Part shown: positions 44,330-53,832 of the stretch, in pieces | How positions within the stretch are numbered: position 1 is the stretch's first letter | Layout: each line of letters opens with the position of its first letter | Source of the DNA: Myxococcales bacterium | Lineage (GTDB): Bacteria > Myxococcota_A > Polyangia > Nannocystales > Nannocystaceae | Assembly (NCBI GenBank): GCA_020633335.1 | Contig: JACKDU010000005.1 | Location: 619,830 to 683,829 of the forward strand | Length of the DNA: 64,000 nucleotides | Direction of reading: 5' to 3' | Position numbers and translations under genes: made by a program | Notes under the pieces: model-generated | Seen by the model: the letters and a program-made list of their open reading frames with translations, nothing else | Told to the model about the DNA's origin: nothing | Databases searched by the model: none

Positions 44330-47128
44330 TCAGCGCCGCGTCCGGGGCCTGGGGGTGTCGAGCCCGGCCTCCCAGGCGGCGAGCTCCCCGAGCTCCTTCG
44401 CGTAGTACGCGGCCCAGTGGGACCAGCTCGCGCGCGCGGCCGCGGCGAGCTCGCGCGCCCGCTGGCGATCGCCGCCGCTGGCGACCAGCGCCTTGGCGAG
44501 GGTGAAGCGGACCTCCGCGCGCGCGTAGTCGTGGGCGGAGTCGGCGGGGGCGCGGGCGAGGGCTCGCTCGGCGAGCTCGAGTCCCTCGGCCGGTCGGCCC
44601 TCGGCGAGGCGGAGCTCGGCGAGCGCCCCGAGGACGTCGTGCGGGGTCGTCTCGTCGCGCTCGGCCCGGGCCCATAGCCCCGCCCCGAGGGCGCGGGCGG
44701 CCTCGAGATCGCCGAGCTGGAGGTGCAGGGAGAGGCAGCCCGCGTCGAGGGTCGGGGTCAGCGGGTGCTCGTCGCCGCGGAGTCGGTGGTGGAGCCTCGC
44801 GCCGATCTCGGCCTCTCGGAGCGCGGCCTCGAGGTCGCCGGCGCGCGCCTCGGCCCCGGCCAGGGTCACGTGGGCCTTCGCGGTCGAGATGTGGTCCTCG
44901 CCGAGGGTCCGCTGGAGGTGGGCGAGCGCGCGCCGGTAGAGCGGCAGGGCCGCGTCGAGCTCGCCGCGGTACTCGAGCACCTGGCCGAGCGAGTGGGCGA
45001 TGGCGCCGACGTTCGGGTGGTCCGGATCGATCGCCTCGAAGCGGACGAGCGCCTCGCGAAAGAGGCGCTCGGCCTCCTGGTAGTCCTCCCGCTCCCTCGC
45101 CAGGCGCGCGAGGTTGAGGAGGGCGTTGGCGAGGCGGGGGTGGGCGGGGCCGAGGTGGCGCTCCCAGATCGCCTGCGCGCGGGCGATCTCGCGGGCCGAG
45201 GCCTCCTCGTCGACCCAGAGGAGGCTCGTGGCGAGGTTGTTGTGGGTGTCGGCGAGGCGGAGATCGTCGGCGCCGAAGACCCGCGCGCCGATCTCGAGGG
45301 CCGCCTCCAGCGACCGGCGTGAGCCCTCGTTGTCGCCCTCCTCGCGGCGGAGGACGGCGCGCGCCTCGAGGACGCGGAAGAGGATCGCCTCGTCGCCGCC
45401 GATCCGATCGAGGAGCGCGTCGGCCCGCCGACTCGCGTGCTCGGCCTCGGCGAGGGCGCTGCGGAAGACGACGAGGAAGCCGATCCAGCGGGGGATGACG
45501 GTCGCCAGGCGGCGGGTGTCGCCGCTCGCCTCGGCGGTGCTCATCGCCTCGAGGAAGCGCTCCTCGGCCTCGTCGGGGCGCCCCAGGCTCATGTTGGCGA
45601 GGGCGGCGCTCTCGGCCGCCTCGGCGACGAGGGGGAGATCGCCGAGCGCCCGGGCCTCGGCGAGGGCGGCGTCGATCGACGCCAGATCCTCGTCGGCGAA
45701 GGTCGCCCGAAAGCGGGTGTCGGCGGCGCTGAGGCGGCGGCGGAGGGCGTCGATCGCCGGCGCGAGCGCGGCCGAGGGGGGCGTCGGTCCGCCGCCCGCG
45801 TCGATGAGCGCGGCCGCCGAGCAGGCGGAGGGCGGCGGCAGGGCGGCGACGACCTCACCGACGCGATCGATCACCGCCGGGCTCGCGTCGCCGACGATCT
45901 CGACGAGCCCCGCGAGCGCGCCGAGCTGGCGATCGAAGCAGGCGAGGCGGCGATCGAGGAGGTGCTCGGAGTGCTCGCCGCGGACCAGCGCGTCGTCGCA
46001 GGCCTCGTCGCGGCTGGCGACCCAGGCGTCGGTCCAGGCGTCGAGGGCCGCGTCGGTCCGTGTCCAGGCGTCGGCGGCGTAGGAGAGCCCGCTCGCCGCG
46101 AAGGCCCGGGCGCCGCGCTCGCGGGCGGGCGCCGTCCAGATCGCGTCGAGGGCCTGGGCGCCGCTGCGGCAGGTCGCGCCGGGATCGCGGAGGGTGAGGG
46201 CGCCGAGGGTCGCGGCGCCGGCGAGCGGGATCAGGGCGGCGAGCCCGAGGAGGGCGCGGCGGCGCGGCGCGGCGATCGCCCGATCGAGCGCGACCAGGAG
46301 CGCGTCCATGCTCTGGTAGCGATCGCCAGGATCGACGGCGAGGCCGCGGAGGAGCACCCGTCGGAGCCGCGCCGGCACCCGGCTGCCCCGCGCCGGCTCG
46401 CGCACGCGGCCGTCGAGGACCGCGGCCGCGAGGGTCGCCAGGGTCTCGCCGGCGAAGGGCCGCTCGCCGTAGAGCGCCTCGTAGAGCGCGACCGAGAAGG
46501 CGAAGACGTCGGTGCGGGCGTCGGTCGCCTGGCCGCGGTGCTGCTCCGGCGCCATGTAGGCCGGCGTCCCCATCAGCGCGCCGGTCTGGGTGAGGCGGGC
46601 TGGCGCGTCCGCGGGCGAGCCATCGACGCTGCTGAGCTCGGCCTCGGCGACCGCGTGGGCGAGGCCGAAGTCGACCACCCGCGGCCGACCCTCGCGGTCG
46701 ACCATCACGTTCTCGGGCTTGAAGTCGCGGTGGACGAGGCCGGCGCGGTGGGCCGCGGCCAGGCCCTCGCCGGCGCCGCGGAAGAGCCGGAGGAGCGCCG
46801 GCTGATCGAGCCCGCCGCCGGCGAGGATGTCGGCGAGGGTGGAGCCGGCGATGAACTCCATGGCGACGAAGACCTTGCTCTCGTGGGCGCCGACGTCGTG
46901 GACCGCGACCACGTTGGCGTGGGAGAGGCGGGCGAGCGCCTGGGCCTCGCGGAGGAGGCGGGTGGGGGCGTGGCTCTGGTCCCTGCGGCTGCGCCCCGGC
47001 CGCAGGATCTTGATCGCCACCTTGCGATCGAGCTCGGGATCGTAGGCGGCGTAGACCACCCCCATGCCGCCCTCGCCGAGGGTGTCGAGGACGAGGTAGC
47101 GGCCGATCTTCGCGCCCGGTCGGCGCAC
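44330..47128 (-). CDS. Ser/Thr protein kinase with membrane helix and TPR sensor
   Basis: 932 residues from a GTG at 47128. The frame continues upstream without an ATG or GTG, so the true start could be slightly earlier with a rare codon. The kinase domain (residues ~9-270) is complete: LGEGGMGVVY, Lys40 in VAIKIL, VHRDFKPENVM, VVDFGLAH and AYMAPEQ. A transmembrane helix (~295-315, ALLGLAALIPLAGAATLGAL) leads to a long periplasmic or cytoplasmic region with at least six TPR-like units (LGRPDEAEERFLEAMSTAE, RLANALLNLARLAREREDY, HSLGQVLEYRGELDAALPLY). Such kinases are abundant in Myxococcota and relay unknown signals. Confidence 0.92.
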   Translation of the reverse strand: MRRPGAKIGRYLVLDTLGEGGMGVVYAAYDPELDRKVAIKILRPGRSRRDQSHAPTRLLREAQALARLSHANVVAVHDVGAHESKVFVAMEFIAGSTLADILAGGGLDQPALLRLFRGAGEGLAAAHRAGLVHRDFKPENVMVDREGRPRVVDFGLAHAVAEAELSSVDGSPADAPARLTQTGALMGTPAYMAPEQHRGQATDARTDVFAFSVALYEALYGERPFAGETLATLAAAVLDGRVREPARGSRVPARLRRVLLRGLAVDPGDRYQSMDALLVALDRAIAAPRRRALLGLAALIPLAGAATLGALTLRDPGATCRSGAQALDAIWTAPARERGARAFAASGLSYAADAWTRTDAALDAWTDAWVASRDEACDDALVRGEHSEHLLDRRLACFDRQLGALAGLVEIVGDASPAVIDRVGEVVAALPPPSACSAAALIDAGGGPTPPSAALAPAIDALRRRLSAADTRFRATFADEDLASIDAALAEARALGDLPLVAEAAESAALANMSLGRPDEAEERFLEAMSTAEASGDTRRLATVIPRWIGFLVVFRSALAEAEHASRRADALLDRIGGDEAILFRVLEARAVLRREEGDNEGSRRSLEAALEIGARVFGADDLRLADTHNNLATSLLWVDEEASAREIARAQAIWERHLGPAHPRLANALLNLARLAREREDYQEAERLFREALVRFEAIDPDHPNVGAIAHSLGQVLEYRGELDAALPLYRRALAHLQRTLGEDHISTAKAHVTLAGAEARAGDLEAALREAEIGARLHHRLRGDEHPLTPTLDAGCLSLHLQLGDLEAARALGAGLWARAERDETTPHDVLGALAELRLAEGRPAEGLELAERALARAPADSAHDYARAEVRFTLAKALVASGGDRQRARELAAAARASWSHWAAYYAKELGELAAWEAGLDTPRPRTRR

Positions 47129-47298
47129 CTCGGGCTCGTCCTGACGGCGATCGCCGGGCGCGATCGCCAGGGTCTCGGCCAGGCTCTGGGTCTTGGTGAC
47201 TGTCTCCAGGGTCAGGCTCCGGGAGAGTGTGTAGCGCAGAGCGGCGCCGGCCGAAAGGGCGGGCGAATGCGAGCCGGCGGGGCGGCGGCCCGCCGGCC

Positions 47299-47979
47299 CT
47301 AGCGCGCCCGCGGATCGTCGGTGAAGCCGGGGCCGCGGAAGACCCGACGGGGGTTGCCGCGCTCGATCGCCTGGTGCTCGCCCCAGCGCGCGCGCTCGCC
47401 GGCGGCGCGGCCGGCGGCCGCCTGCGCGGCCAGGAGCGCGTGCAGGCGCTCGAGCGCGATCCGGCGGTTCTGGTGCTGCGATCGCTCCTCGCGGGCGACG
47501 ACGGCGAGGCCGCTCGGGCGGTGGAGGACGCGGACGGCGGTGCTCCGCTTGTTGACGTTCTGGCCGCCGGGGCCGCCGCTGCGCTCGACGCTGATCTCGA
47601 GGTCGGCGTCGGCGAGCGCGGGCACGCCGGGATCGGCGGGGTCGAGGCGCGAGATCTTGATGAACCAGTTGCGGCGGCGGTGGTGGGGGCGGAGCGGCGA
47701 GGTCGCGACCCAGAGGGCGGTGCCGACCCAGGCCTCGACGAGGCGTTCGACCGTTGATGTCTCTCCGGACATGTCCTCAAGCTCCAGGACGATCGACGCG
47801 AGGCCCTCGCCGGCGGGGCCGGGGGCGCGCTCGAGCTCGCGGATCTCGAGGCTGAGCGCGGCCGCCTCGGCGATCAGGCGCGGGGCGATCCCGGCGACCG
47901 CGAGGGCGCACTCGGCCGGGCCGTGGCCGGCGCTGAGGAGGATCCAGGCCCGCGCGGGGCTCGAGGTCGCCGGCTCCAT
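47299..47979 (-). CDS. prfH: Peptide chain release factor-like protein PrfH
   Basis: 226 residues. The GGQ catalytic motif is present in SGGPGGQNVNKRSTAVRV. The N-terminus WILLSAGHGPAECALAVAG and SPLRPHHRRRNWFIKI match PrfH, a release-factor paralogue that rescues ribosomes with a cleaved decoding-site rRNA in partnership with the RNA ligase RtcB. The stop-codon-reading domain of RF1/RF2 is absent, as in PrfH. RtcB is not adjacent, which is unusual; the RNA ligase at 7.8 kb is a different type. A small hairpin (47757-47772) lies inside the gene. Confidence 0.9.
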   Translation of the reverse strand: MEPATSSPARAWILLSAGHGPAECALAVAGIAPRLIAEAAALSLEIRELERAPGPAGEGLASIVLELEDMSGETSTVERLVEAWVGTALWVATSPLRPHHRRRNWFIKISRLDPADPGVPALADADLEISVERSGGPGGQNVNKRSTAVRVLHRPSGLAVVAREERSQHQNRRIALERLHALLAAQAAAGRAAGERARWGEHQAIERGNPRRVFRGPGFTDDPRAR

Positions 47980-48023
47980 CGGCCGACGAGGATAGCGGCG
48001 GCGATGGCCGCTGGCGACCCCGC

Positions 48024-51000
48024 CTAGCGCGTCGACGCGCCCGCGCCCCAGGGCTCGGCGAGGCGCGCGGCGTGCCAGCGGCAGAGGGCGGCCATCGGCG
48101 TGCGGGGATCGACGCCGAGGTAGTCGGTGAGCGCGCGGAAGGCCGGGTCGGCGTCGGCGACCCGGATCGCCGGCTCGATCGCGTCGAAGAACTCGGCGGC
48201 CCGGACCCAGACCTCGCGCGAGAAGGCGAGCTCGCGGCTCACCGGGATCCGCAGGCGGGCGCTCGGGCGGACGTAGGGCAGGAGGTAGGGGGCGCGGGCG
48301 CGGGCGCCGTCGGGGAGGGCGACGACGAGGCCGCCCGCGCGGGCGCCGGGGAGGAGGTCGCGGCTGTCACAGAGCTCGGTGAGCGCGTCGCCGTCGGCGC
48401 TCGGCGAGCAGAGCGGGCGGACCGCGGCGACCCGCAGGTGGCCGGCGAGCGCGGAGCGGACCGCGGCGATCGTCCGGCCGCTGATCACGTCGTCGTCGAC
48501 GAGGGTGACGGCCGCGCCGCGGAGCGCCGTCGGGATCGCCGCGAGCTGCTCGGCGAGGGGCGGATGACCTGGCCGATGGACCAGGTACGGCAGGGCCTCG
48601 TCGACCGCGAGCTCGAAGCAGCGGGAGAGGGCGAGGTCGAGGTCGCCGGCGACGCAGGGATCGAGCGAGACCACCGGCCCCGCGGCCCGGAGGGCGGCGA
48701 CCTCGGCCCGCTGGCGCCCGAGATCGAGGCGGACGAGCTCGAGCGCGGCGCCGCCGTGGGCCCGCCGCAGCGCCTCGAGGAGCCCCTCGAAGAGGCGGGC
48801 CCGCGCGCCGGCGAGGGCCGCGGGATCGCGGCCGGCATGCCAGGCCTCGATCGCCCAGGCGCCCTCGTCGCGGACGTAGAGGCGGAGCGGCGGGGCCGGG
48901 CGCCCCGCGGGGTCGCTCGCCGCCCGCCAGAGGCCGCGGATCGCCGGCTCGAGCGCCTCCGGATCGCCGGCCCGGAGCTGCCGCGACGCGAGGTCGGGGG
49001 TCGGCGCGTCGCCGATGAGTATCCGCGGGCTCCGGGCGACCTCCGGCCGCGACGCGAAGGCGCGGAGGCGCGCCTCGTGCCCCGGGCGCGGCACGCAGAC
49101 GCAGCGGCCGCGGCCGGCGAAGGCGAGGGTGAAGCCGGCGTTGTCGGAGCCGAAGACGTGGACCACCTCGATCGGCCGCGCTCCGCGGAGGTGGGCGTTC
49201 AAGTAGCCCTCGAGGCGGTGGATCACGTCGGTGAAGTTGACCGCGCGATCGCAGCTCAGGGCCTCCCAGGGATCGACCATGAGCCACGGATGGCCGGCGA
49301 TAGCGGCCTCGCAGATCGCCAGGCGCTCGGCCGCGCCCGGGGCCCCGGGGCCGCACTTGGGGAGGACGTAGCTGTCGTGGGAGACCGAGATGTAGCCGCC
49401 GATCACCGCGCCGCCGGCCGCCTCGACCGCTGCCTTCGCGCGCTCCATCATCTCGAGGTGGCCGCGGTGGATCGGGCAGAAGGCGCCGGTCGTCAGGAGC
49501 ACCGTGAGTGGCCCGTCGGGGACGCCGTCGGCCGAGTGCGCGGCGAGGCCCTCGCGGGCGCGGTGGAGCGGCGTGTTCATCCACGCGGGATCGGCCCGCC
49601 GGCGCTCGCTGGCGGCGTCCTCGAGGGACGCGCCGTCGTCGAAGAAGCCGGCGGCGATCATCGCCGCCTCGTCGCCGACGCGGGCGTAGGCCGACGCGTA
49701 GTAGGGATCGCGGAGGAGCCGCCAGGCGAGGCGCAGGCGGGCCTGCGTGGCCTCGTCGCGCGCGTCGTCGCGGGCCCGGGCGTAGGCCTCGTCGACCGCC
49801 GCGGGCGGGGCCTCGGGCGCGACCCCGAGGAGGCGGCAGAGCGCGAGCTCCCGCGGCGGGCGGCGGGCCGGGAGCGGCGGCCCGCAGCGCTCGAAGATCA
49901 CGTCGGTCCGCAGGATCACGCGCTCGCCGTCGCCGTCGCCGTCGCCGCGGGCGCCCTCGTGGAGGAGGCGGTGGTCAAAGACGAGCGCGTCGCCGGCCGC
50001 CGGCCGCGGGGCGAGGAGGACGTCGCGCTCCGGCGCCGCCGCCTCGTGATCGTCGAGGTCGCGCTCGCAGAGCGGGAGGTGGCGCTGGCGATCGACGAGG
50101 AAGCGGGTGCCGCCGCCCGCGGGATCCGGCGGCGAGAGGGCGATGATCACGCTCATCAGCGTCCGCCGACGATCGTCGCCGAGATCGAAGGTCGCGTCGC
50201 GGTGGGGGACCAGCGACGCGCCCGGCGGGTAGGTGATGAAGCGGAGGAGCGGCGAGACGCCGACCGGCCGCCACACCGGGTGGCCCTCGTGATCGGTGGG
50301 CGTCCGCGCGTCGACGATCCGCAGCGGCGGCAGGCAGGGCCAAAGGCGCCGCCAGAGCGCCTCGGCGAGCGCGGGGTCGTGGGTCGAGGCGCGGGTCGAG
50401 CCCGGCGGATCGCGGCGCGGATCGTGGCCCGCCGCGACCCCGTGGACGCCGACCGCGACCTGCGCCTGGGCGCGGGCGCGGACCCGCAGGCGCCCGGCCT
50501 CGGCGGCGCTGAGGAGCCCCTCGATCGTGAGGAGCGAGCCCGCGAAGCCCGGCGTCGCGCGCACGCGAGGTGACGGGGGCGGGTGATCGAGCTCGCCGAG
50601 GAGCGGCGGTTCGGCGACGAATTCCCCGACGAAGCGCCCCTTGGGCGGCGTGTGATCGATCGGCGGCGACCAGCCCCCGGGGACATGTCGGGGGTAGACG
50701 TCGACGTGGATCGCGTTCGCGCCCGCGAGGTACTTGTGGTGGTTCTGGGCGTGGAGCGCCTCGACCGCGGCCGCCCAGGCGTCGAAGCGCGCGCGCGCGT
50801 CGGCGCTCCAGGGGGCCTCGAGGGCGATCCGCGCGTGGCGATCGGCGAGCGCGAGGAGGCCGGTGTAGAGCTCGACGAAGTCGTAGGGCGCGCCGATCAT
50901 CGCCTCGTCGGGGCGGCCGTCGAAGGTGTCGCCGGTCGGCGTCGCCTCGAGGACGCTCGCCGGCACCCCGAGGCGGGCGGCGGCGGCGTAGACCTCCGAC

Positions 51001-51611
51001 TTGTGGAGGTCGGAGATCACCTGGAGGTCGACCATCCCGTCGGAGGCCTTGCCGAAGAAGCCGAGGTACGAGCCCTCGTCGCGGTTGGTGGTCCCGCAGA
51101 GGAGCGCCGGCCAGCCCTCCTGGGCGAGGAGCGAGGTCACGTAGTAGAAGGCCGGGGTCCGGATCGTCGAGACGAGCTGTCCCGAAGACCAGGCGTTGCC
51201 GACGACCCCGAGGGCCGCGTCGGTCGCCGCCTTGACCGCCCGGTGGGCGTCGCCGAGCTCGACCTCGACGACCTCGGCGCCGAAGGCCCCGGCGACCTCG
51301 CGGCCGCGGGCGAGCGCCCGGTCCTGGTTGGTCGCGCCGGCGTCGACGTGGATCGGGGCGAGGACCGCGATCAGGCGCTCCAGCGAGCCCTCGGGCGCGT
51401 CGGCGATCCGCCGGAGGAGGGCGAGGGCGAGGGCCGAGTCGACCCCGCCGCTGACGCCGACGACCGCCGCCCGGATCCCCGAGCGCTCGAGGTAGGCGCC
51501 GAGGAGCGCGATCTTGGCGGCGAGCCAGGTGTCGACGTCGAAGCATCGGCGCCGGCGGAGCTCGTCGAGGGTCCGCTGGAGCTCGGGCGGCAGGGCGGCG
51601 CGGCGGAGCAT
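48024..51611 (-). CDS. Multidomain NAD-metabolism fusion: NadE, 2OG-oxygenase, J-like, NMNAT, PRTase
   Basis: 1195 residues from ATG 51611. Domains in order: NAD synthetase (residues ~20-310; SGGVDS at 54-59 as ATP pyrophosphatase loop, LCGTTNRDEG, ISDLHKSEVY); a 2-oxoglutarate/Fe(II) oxygenase of prolyl-hydroxylase type (~370-575; HRD at 470-472, distal His551 in LLHEG, Arg568 for 2-oxoglutarate); a J-domain-like helix pair without HPD (~588-655; LLGVAPEAPPAAVDEAY, RLLRDPYYASAYARVGD); a nucleotidyltransferase of NMNAT type (~700-890; TGAFCPIHRGH with HxGH at 715-718); and a type I phosphoribosyltransferase-like domain (~950-1100; VTLVDDDVISGRT). NMNAT and NadE are the last two steps of NAD synthesis. 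The combination is unusual; no internal stop or frameshift was seen. Confidence 0.92.
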   Translation of the reverse strand: MLRRAALPPELQRTLDELRRRRCFDVDTWLAAKIALLGAYLERSGIRAAVVGVSGGVDSALALALLRRIADAPEGSLERLIAVLAPIHVDAGATNQDRALARGREVAGAFGAEVVEVELGDAHRAVKAATDAALGVVGNAWSSGQLVSTIRTPAFYYVTSLLAQEGWPALLCGTTNRDEGSYLGFFGKASDGMVDLQVISDLHKSEVYAAAARLGVPASVLEATPTGDTFDGRPDEAMIGAPYDFVELYTGLLALADRHARIALEAPWSADARARFDAWAAAVEALHAQNHHKYLAGANAIHVDVYPRHVPGGWSPPIDHTPPKGRFVGEFVAEPPLLGELDHPPPSPRVRATPGFAGSLLTIEGLLSAAEAGRLRVRARAQAQVAVGVHGVAAGHDPRRDPPGSTRASTHDPALAEALWRRLWPCLPPLRIVDARTPTDHEGHPVWRPVGVSPLLRFITYPPGASLVPHRDATFDLGDDRRRTLMSVIIALSPPDPAGGGTRFLVDRQRHLPLCERDLDDHEAAAPERDVLLAPRPAAGDALVFDHRLLHEGARGDGDGDGERVILRTDVIFERCGPPLPARRPPRELALCRLLGVAPEAPPAAVDEAYARARDDARDEATQARLRLAWRLLRDPYYASAYARVGDEAAMIAAGFFDDGASLEDAASERRRADPAWMNTPLHRAREGLAAHSADGVPDGPLTVLLTTGAFCPIHRGHLEMMERAKAAVEAAGGAVIGGYISVSHDSYVLPKCGPGAPGAAERLAICEAAIAGHPWLMVDPWEALSCDRAVNFTDVIHRLEGYLNAHLRGARPIEVVHVFGSDNAGFTLAFAGRGRCVCVPRPGHEARLRAFASRPEVARSPRILIGDAPTPDLASRQLRAGDPEALEPAIRGLWRAASDPAGRPAPPLRLYVRDEGAWAIEAWHAGRDPAALAGARARLFEGLLEALRRAHGGAALELVRLDLGRQRAEVAALRAAGPVVSLDPCVAGDLDLALSRCFELAVDEALPYLVHRPGHPPLAEQLAAIPTALRGAAVTLVDDDVISGRTIAAVRSALAGHLRVAAVRPLCSPSADGDALTELCDSRDLLPGARAGGLVVALPDGARARAPYLLPYVRPSARLRIPVSRELAFSREVWVRAAEFFDAIEPAIRVADADPAFRALTDYLGVDPRTPMAALCRWHAARLAEPWGAGASTR

Positions 51612-51708
51612 CGGCCGGCGGATCCTAGCAGGGCGCCGGCGATCTCCCCACGGATCCGTGGTCTCTGGACCCTTGTGGTCGCGCCCGCGCGCCCGCATCC
51701 TCTCGGCC

Positions 51709-52371
51709 ATGGCAACCTACGCCGTCACAGGAGCGAGCCGGGGGATCGGCCTCGAGCTCTGTCGTCAGCTCCGCGCCCGCGGGGACGCGGTGATCGCCCT
51801 CTGTCGCCGGGGCGCGCCGGCGCTCGCGGAGATCGGCGCGCGGATCGAGGAGGGCGTCGACGTCGGCGATCCGGCCGCGATCGCGGCGCTCGGCGAGCGC
51901 CTGGCGGACGTCGAGATCGACGGGCTGATCAACAACGCCGGGATCCTCAGCTTCGAGTCCCTCGAGGAGCTCGACGTCGCGCGGATCCGCCGGCAATTCG
52001 AGATCAACGCGCTCGGCCCCCTCCTGGTCAGCGCCGCCCTCCGGCCGCGGATGCGCGCGGGCTCGAAGATCGCGATCATCACCAGCCGGATGGGCTCGCT
52101 CAGCGACAACACCTCGGGCGGGAGCTACGGCTACCGGATGTCGAAGGCGGCGGTCAACGCCGCCGGGGTCTCGCTCGCCCGCGACCTCCACGGCGAGGGG
52201 ATCGCGGTCGCGCTGATCCACCCCGGCTGGGTGCGCACCGAGATGACCCAGGGGCGCGGCCTCGCCGATCCGCCGGAGGCGGCGGCCGGGATCCTCGCGC
52301 GGATCGACGCGCTGACGCTGGCCGAGAGCGGCGGCTTCTGGCACGCCAACGGGGAGCGGCTCCCGTGGTAG
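51709..52371 (+). CDS. Short-chain dehydrogenase, C-factor (CsgA)-like
   Basis: 220 residues. TGASRGIGLELC is the NAD(P)-binding Rossmann motif, LINNAGIL follows, and the catalytic YxxxK is YRMSK with Ser in TSRMGS. The ending GGFWHANGERLPW is typical of the CsgA/C-factor-like group, in which some members act in intercellular signalling in myxobacteria and others are plain reductases. Its stop overlaps the start of the carotenoid oxygenase gene by 7 bp, so they are probably coupled. Confidence 0.9.
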   Translation: MATYAVTGASRGIGLELCRQLRARGDAVIALCRRGAPALAEIGARIEEGVDVGDPAAIAALGERLADVEIDGLINNAGILSFESLEELDVARIRRQFEINALGPLLVSAALRPRMRAGSKIAIITSRMGSLSDNTSGGSYGYRMSKAAVNAAGVSLARDLHGEGIAVALIHPGWVRTEMTQGRGLADPPEAAAGILARIDALTLAESGGFWHANGERLPW

Positions 52372-53810
52372 GCGCGGCGGCGGCGAGCGTCGATCCCCGG
52401 GCCTGGCACCGGGCCTTCCGCGATCTCCCGCGCGAGCACGGCTTCGAGCCGCTGCGGGTCGAGGGGGCGATCCCGAAGGAGCTCGCGGGCACGCTGATGC
52501 GGGTCGGCCCCTCGCTCTTCGCCAGCCACGGCCGCCCCTACGGCCACTGGTTCGACGGCGACGGGGCGATCACCGCGTTTCGGATCGACGGCGCCGCCGG
52601 CCGGGCCGAGGGCGCGTCGCGGCTCCTCGACACCGCCGATCGCCGGCGCGAGCTCGCCGCGGGGCGGCCGCTGATGGGCGGCTACGGGACCCGCGGGCCG
52701 AGCTGGTGGCGCCGCTTCGGCGGCCACGCGAAGCACGTCGGCAACACCAACCTCCTCTGGTGGAAGGAGCGCCTCTTCGCGCTCTACGAGGCCGGTCCGC
52801 CGATCGAGGTCGATCCCCGCGACCTCCGGACGATCGGCGAGACCGATCTCGACGGCCTCCTCACCCACAACTTCGCGGCCCACCCCCACCACCTCCCGGG
52901 GCGGCGGGCGACCTACAACTTCGCGGTCGTCTACGGGCGGGTGACCAACCTCGAGATCTACGAGTTTCAGGATCCCGAGGCCGGCGGCGCCGCCCGGCGC
53001 CTGACCTCGTTCCCGCTGCCGTGGCCGACGCTGATCCACGACTTCATCGCCACCGAGGATCACCTGATCTTCCTCCTGCCGCCGCTCCGCCTCCGGACCC
53101 TGCGGCAATACCTCGGCTTCGGGTACTTCGACGAGAACCTGGTCTGGGAGCCCGAGCGGGGGGCGATCTTCCTGGTGGTGCCGATCGACGATCCGTCGCG
53201 GCCGATCCTGATCCCCTGCGAGCCCTGCTTCACCTGGCACTTCGCCAACGCCTTCGTCGAGGGCGGCGAGCTCGCGGTCGACCTCGTCCGCTACCCCGAC
53301 TTCGGCACCGACCGCTGGCTCATCGAGCTCCTCCGCGGCGGCCCCTCGGCGCCGCCGACCGGGACCTTCTTCCGGGCGCGCCTCGACCTCGAGCGGCGGC
53401 GGGTCGCGTGGGAGGAGCGCTGGCCCCGGCTCTGCGAGTTCCCGACGATCGCCGGCGCGGTCGCGGGCCGGCCCTACCGCTACGTCTACATGGCGGCCCA
53501 CTCGTCGCCGGCCGCCGGCGCGGCCGGGATGCAGGATCGCCTGGTCCGCCTCGACGTCGAGCGCGGCGAGGCGATCGAGGTCGAGCTCGGGCCCGGGCAC
53601 TACCCCTCGGAGGCGATCTTCGTCCCCCGACCCGGGGCGGCGGCCGAGGACGACGGGCACCTCCTGACGCTGGTCTACGATGCCGGCAGCGATCGCTCGC
53701 ACCTGGCGATCGTCGACGCGGCCCGCCTCGCCGAGGGGCCGCTCGCCCGCCTCTGGCTCGATCACCACGTCCCCTTCACCTTCCATGGGACGTGGATCGG
53801 CGAAACATGA
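52365..53810 (+). CDS. Carotenoid cleavage oxygenase
   Basis: 481 residues from a GTG at 52365 that overlaps the SDR stop. The iron-binding His four-set is visible as HPHHLPG, LIHDFIATEDH, CFTWHFANAF and PFTFHGTWIG, and the N-terminal LRVEGAIPKELAGTLMRVGP and HWFDGDGAITAFRI are family landmarks. These enzymes split polyene double bonds with O2 to make apocarotenals or retinal. Coupling to an SDR suggests that the aldehyde product is reduced. No carotenoid synthesis genes are in the window. Confidence 0.93.
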   Translation: MVGAAAASVDPRAWHRAFRDLPREHGFEPLRVEGAIPKELAGTLMRVGPSLFASHGRPYGHWFDGDGAITAFRIDGAAGRAEGASRLLDTADRRRELAAGRPLMGGYGTRGPSWWRRFGGHAKHVGNTNLLWWKERLFALYEAGPPIEVDPRDLRTIGETDLDGLLTHNFAAHPHHLPGRRATYNFAVVYGRVTNLEIYEFQDPEAGGAARRLTSFPLPWPTLIHDFIATEDHLIFLLPPLRLRTLRQYLGFGYFDENLVWEPERGAIFLVVPIDDPSRPILIPCEPCFTWHFANAFVEGGELAVDLVRYPDFGTDRWLIELLRGGPSAPPTGTFFRARLDLERRRVAWEERWPRLCEFPTIAGAVAGRPYRYVYMAAHSSPAAGAAGMQDRLVRLDVERGEAIEVELGPGHYPSEAIFVPRPGAAAEDDGHLLTLVYDAGSDRSHLAIVDAARLAEGPLARLWLDHHVPFTFHGTWIGET

Positions 53811-53821
53811 CCCAAAGGTCA
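53808..53821. repeat. Gene-end hairpin overlapping a stop codon
   Basis: TGACC-caaa-GGTCA, a 5-bp perfect stem with a 4-base loop whose first three bases are the carotenoid oxygenase stop. The convergent metalloprotease gene ends 12 bp further. A variant of the gene-end hairpins. Confidence 0.5.
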
Positions 53822-53832
53822 GGTGGTCGGCG

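Noticed and set aside
50583..52364. Extension of the carotenoid oxygenase frame upstream
   Set aside because: Antisense to the NAD fusion gene and out of frame with the SDR; the GTG at 52365 fits the family start.
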